Assembly (NCBI RefSeq): GCF_013705725.1
Contig: NZ_CP055481.1
Span: forward strand, 4,650,001-4,714,000
Length of the DNA stretch: 64,000 nucleotides
Direction of reading: 5' to 3'
Source: Klebsiella sp. RHBSTW-00484
GTDB taxonomy: Bacteria; Pseudomonadota; Gammaproteobacteria; Enterobacterales; Enterobacteriaceae
Part shown: in pieces, positions 62,385 to 64,000 of the stretch
Layout of the letters: each line of letters begins with the position of its first letter
Numbering within the stretch: the first letter of the stretch is position 1
Position numbers and translations under genes: made by a program
Notes under the pieces: generated by a model
Databases searched by the model: none
What the model was told of the DNA's origin: nothing
Seen by the model: the letters and a program-made list of their open reading frames with translations, nothing else

Positions 62385-62403
62385 ATGAACACATTCAGTT
62401 CAT
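62385..62403. promoter_or_regulatory. Inverted repeat upstream of the second peptide gene
   Basis: ATGAAC-N7-GTTCAT, a perfect 6-bp inverted repeat about 210 bases before the peptide start. It could be an operator; no regulator is known. Confidence 0.3.
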
Positions 62404-62456
62404 AAAGAAGGCACAAAACGCTCCAGCATTGAATCATCTCCACAAAATTAATTCAC

Positions 62457-62483
62457 ATATGATATTTTATCATTCTCATTCAT
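62457..62483. promoter_or_regulatory. Fur-box-like sequence upstream of the second peptide gene
   Basis: The minus strand reads AATGAGAATGATAAAATATCA, which resembles an array of Fur hexamers (GATAAT type) and contains TGATA-TTT-TATCA on the plus strand. It lies about 130 bases before the start codon. Several class II microcins are iron-regulated through Fur, so this fits, but it needs a binding test. Confidence 0.4.
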
Positions 62484-62613
62484 AAAAACTTATTCATAGA
62501 ATAATCTAATAGATCATTTCAATATTCACTATGATTAATAAAAAAGGATCAGTAATATATAAATGATGGTTACACACCATCAAACCCTCATTAATTTAAA
62601 ATGGAAATAAGAA

Positions 62614-62940
62614 ATGAAAGAACTCACTCAAGCTGAAATGGAATATATCTCGGGTGCGGGTATTATCGACCTCCCTTGCGCATTGATAGATTTTACTGTT
62701 AAATCAGCGCTTGGTCTTGTCGGCGCGGGCTTTGAGAGTGGCTGGAATGCAGCTTTTGCAGCAATGGAAACCACATTTGACATTGTGAGTAACCTCCTGA
62801 GCGGCTCTCCGAATAGCCTTGGAAGTATCCTTACAGATCATATTAACTCCTTGCTGTATGCCGAGTCTGGTGTATGGTCAAACTTTGTCTATAATGCAGC
62901 AACCAACTGGGGTAACGTTACTTATTCTTTACAAAAATAA
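62614..62940 (+). CDS. Second double-glycine-leader peptide (microcin-like, unrecognised)
   Basis: A 108-residue precursor. Its leader MKELTQAEMEYISGAG differs from the first peptide's at only a few positions and ends in G-A (a known variant of the G-G cut site), so cleavage should follow residue 15 or 16. The mature part is hydrophobic with one cysteine (near residue 22), glycine-rich between 34 and 45. It ends in two units W88-x-x-F91 and W99-x-x-V102, eleven residues apart; VWSNFVYNAATNW aligns with SWSNFVNNAGTDW of the first peptide. GGAAATAAGAA precedes the ATG, and a hairpin (62564-62582) lies in the leader RNA. A partner membrane protein gene converges from 63342. Function unknown; export by a peptidase-containing ABC transporter is inferred. 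Confidence 0.8.
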   Translation: MKELTQAEMEYISGAGIIDLPCALIDFTVKSALGLVGAGFESGWNAAFAAMETTFDIVSNLLSGSPNSLGSILTDHINSLLYAESGVWSNFVYNAATNWGNVTYSLQK

Positions 62941-62950
62941 GTAATACATA

Positions 62951-62980
62951 TATGGCCAGTCAATGTTTCGACTGGCCATA
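62951..62980 (+). terminator. Stem-loop after the second peptide gene
   Basis: TATGGCCAGTC and GACTGGCCATA form a perfect 11-bp stem with an eight-base loop, ten bases after the stop codon. The T tract is weak on both strands. Confidence 0.6.
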
Positions 62981-63053
62981 CTAAATAATCACCCATAGTT
63001 ATGTATTTAAAAATAATCCACCTGCTTTATCTGAGCAATGTAAAAACACTATT

Positions 63054-63188
63054 TCAGATATGTTTCGCAATTCCAATCATAGCATCAGAACTCGATTCCC
63101 AACGGTGTCTGGTATAGAGTTTATTCAGCAAAACGACGAAAAAAATCAGAGCAAGGATTACAGAAATACCATCGAAATACTTGATGAA
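63054..63188 (-). pseudogene. Remnant of a small membrane protein gene
   Basis: Minus strand: an open frame of 44 codons, bounded upstream by TGA and lacking a start codon. It reads a hydrophobic helix ISVILALIFFVVLLNKLY and a polar tail TRHRWESSSDAMIGIAKHI before its stop. The shape is that of a C-terminal fragment of a membrane protein, perhaps an immunity-type or transporter gene that lost its start. No family can be named. Confidence 0.4.
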
Positions 63189-63301
63189 TCACCGTAACAG
63201 CAATGACAACTGATTTCCTGATCTCTCTATATATAGACAAGCATCATTACCAGGCAGTTTTATTTAACACTTCCAATAGATTGAATCTTAAACACAAGAG
63301 G

Positions 63302-63332
63302 TAAAAATGGACCACATGATGCCATGTGGCCC
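63302..63332 (-). terminator. Terminator of the right-edge membrane protein gene
   Basis: GGGCCACATG and CATGTGGTCC on the minus strand form a stem with one mismatch (G-T), followed by ATTTTTAC. Confidence 0.65.
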
Positions 63333-63341
63333 GATAAATAA

Positions 63342-64000
63342 TCAAAGGAGGTTATTTTTTTTATCAATTTCACCACACCGGAAATACATATCACATGCGG
63401 AAAGGTAATCATGATGCCATAACCAATAAACATGAAGATAGAAGTAACCTGTTATGGGTAAAACACATAATGAAAAATAACCATAAAAATTTATATTCAA
63501 TCCTACCTGAGAGAGAATCATACTGATTATAAATACCCACAAGGACTCAACAACAAATAAAATAATCAATCGCCACCATGTAGGTTTCTTATAAAAACCA
63601 GGAAATGGAATGGATTTAGATAAACTGAAATCAATTTCCTTTAGAAACAATCTTCCTAAAAAACTATAGCGCCGGGAAGATCGAGTGAATACCAAATTAA
63701 CAAGAAGAACTAAACTACAAACGATCAAAATTGCTATCATCAAACGAAATGAAAAAAAACCTTCAGATAAAGAAAAATCAGAATGTGTCGCTAAGGGGCT
63801 AACAATTAGAGAACTAGTAATGAAGGCGATAACAACATTAAAAGTGACATAACTGTATAAACTTTTATATTTGAGTTTTTTGGCCGTTGCTTGTCGCATC
63901 AACTTCACATAGGTATGCCTGGTAAGCCAAAATAGAAAATAAATAACCATTGGTGAGACCATTGCAATACAGAGTAAAGCGCTAATAGTAGAAAAGAAGA
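63342..64000 (-). CDS. Multi-pass membrane protein, N-terminus beyond the right edge
   Basis: At least 218 residues; the frame is open to the window edge, so the true start may lie outside. An internal ATG at 63962 is the first visible. About five to six membrane segments are seen (FFSTISALLCIAMVSPMVIYFLF, SYVTFNVVIAFITSSLIV, FRLMIAILIVCSLVLLVNLVF, WRLIILFVVESLWVFIISMIL, GYFSLCVLPITGYFYLHVYWLW), joined by basic loops. A short polar tail ends KKNNLL. I do not recognise the family. It converges on the second double-glycine peptide gene, so an immunity or export role is possible but speculative. Base composition is AT-rich, unlike the backbone, which suggests transfer. Confidence 0.65.
   Translation of the reverse strand, partial: FFSTISALLCIAMVSPMVIYFLFWLTRHTYVKLMRQATAKKLKYKSLYSYVTFNVVIAFITSSLIVSPLATHSDFSLSEGFFSFRLMIAILIVCSLVLLVNLVFTRSSRRYSFLGRLFLKEIDFSLSKSIPFPGFYKKPTWWRLIILFVVESLWVFIISMILSQVGLNINFYGYFSLCVLPITGYFYLHVYWLWHHDYLSACDMYFRCGEIDKKNNLL

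Larger units (their letters stand above)
61356..62613. other. Accessory AT-rich region after yajR
   Basis: This 1.26 kb gap holds a decayed IS630 transposase (about 61590-62042) and the control region of the second peptide gene (from about 62340). In 62050-62340 I see no gene that I can support. The conserved E. coli neighbour yajQ is not found here. Confidence 0.6.

Overview
The window is chromosomal DNA of an enterobacterium, most likely Klebsiella or the closely related Raoultella. The evidence is a long block of Escherichia coli-like backbone, in E. coli order and with near-identical protein lengths, joined to a galactan (gan) operon, plus ERIC and REP elements typical of this group. The assignment to Klebsiella/Raoultella is inference; the backbone identifications rest on protein sequences that read as clear orthologues.

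Layout. (1) 1-8.7 kb: a PTS EIIB fragment at the left edge, then a minus-strand galactan operon: binding protein, two permeases, secreted GH53 endogalactanase and cytoplasmic GH42 beta-galactosidase. The ABC ATPase ganK is divergent, across a 330 bp control region with repeated TTGTTATAC motifs. (2) 8.8-28.8 kb: backbone carrying pdeB (broken by an in-frame amber codon), rcnR/rcnA with three perfect RcnR boxes, ybaA, a yczE/MocR-type regulator pair, a two-gene RHH (antitoxin-like) cassette, the 4.5S RNA gene ffs, atl, ybaY, tesB, amtB-glnK with a sigma-54/NtrC promoter, mdlAB, decR with a divergent cysteine desulfhydrase, cof, ybaE and queC. Two ERIC elements lie here in opposite orientation. 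(3) 28.8-30.2 kb: an intact IS481-family insertion inside a REP/BIME between queC and fadM. (4) 30.2-48.4 kb: fadM, ybaV, ppiD, hupB, lon, clpX, clpP, tig, bolA, yajG, ampG and cyoABCDE, covering protein quality control, cell-wall recycling and the cytochrome bo oxidase.

(5) 48.4-59.9 kb: an accessory block between cyoE and yajR, which are neighbours in E. coli. It opens with a small peptide gene that has a double-glycine secretion leader and a mature part made of eight 11-residue aromatic repeats. An IclR-controlled catabolic cluster follows: shikimate-dehydrogenase-like enzyme, two paralogous flavoproteins around a NIPSNAP protein, a TIM-barrel isomerase/dehydratase and an aromatic-acid MFS permease. 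A GPH sugar symporter and a Gfo/Idh/MocA oxidoreductase complete the block. (6) 60-64 kb: yajR, then AT-rich accessory DNA with a decayed IS630 transposase, a second double-glycine peptide whose C-terminus shares the repeat of the first, a remnant of a membrane protein gene, and a multi-pass membrane protein running off the right edge.

The strongest candidate for something undescribed is the pair of double-glycine peptides (48656-48988 and 62614-62940). They share a leader and a W-x-x-F hendecad motif, have no exporter gene in the window, and the second has a Fur-box-like sequence upstream. They look like exported microcin-like peptides or repeat-built surface peptides, but their function is unproven.
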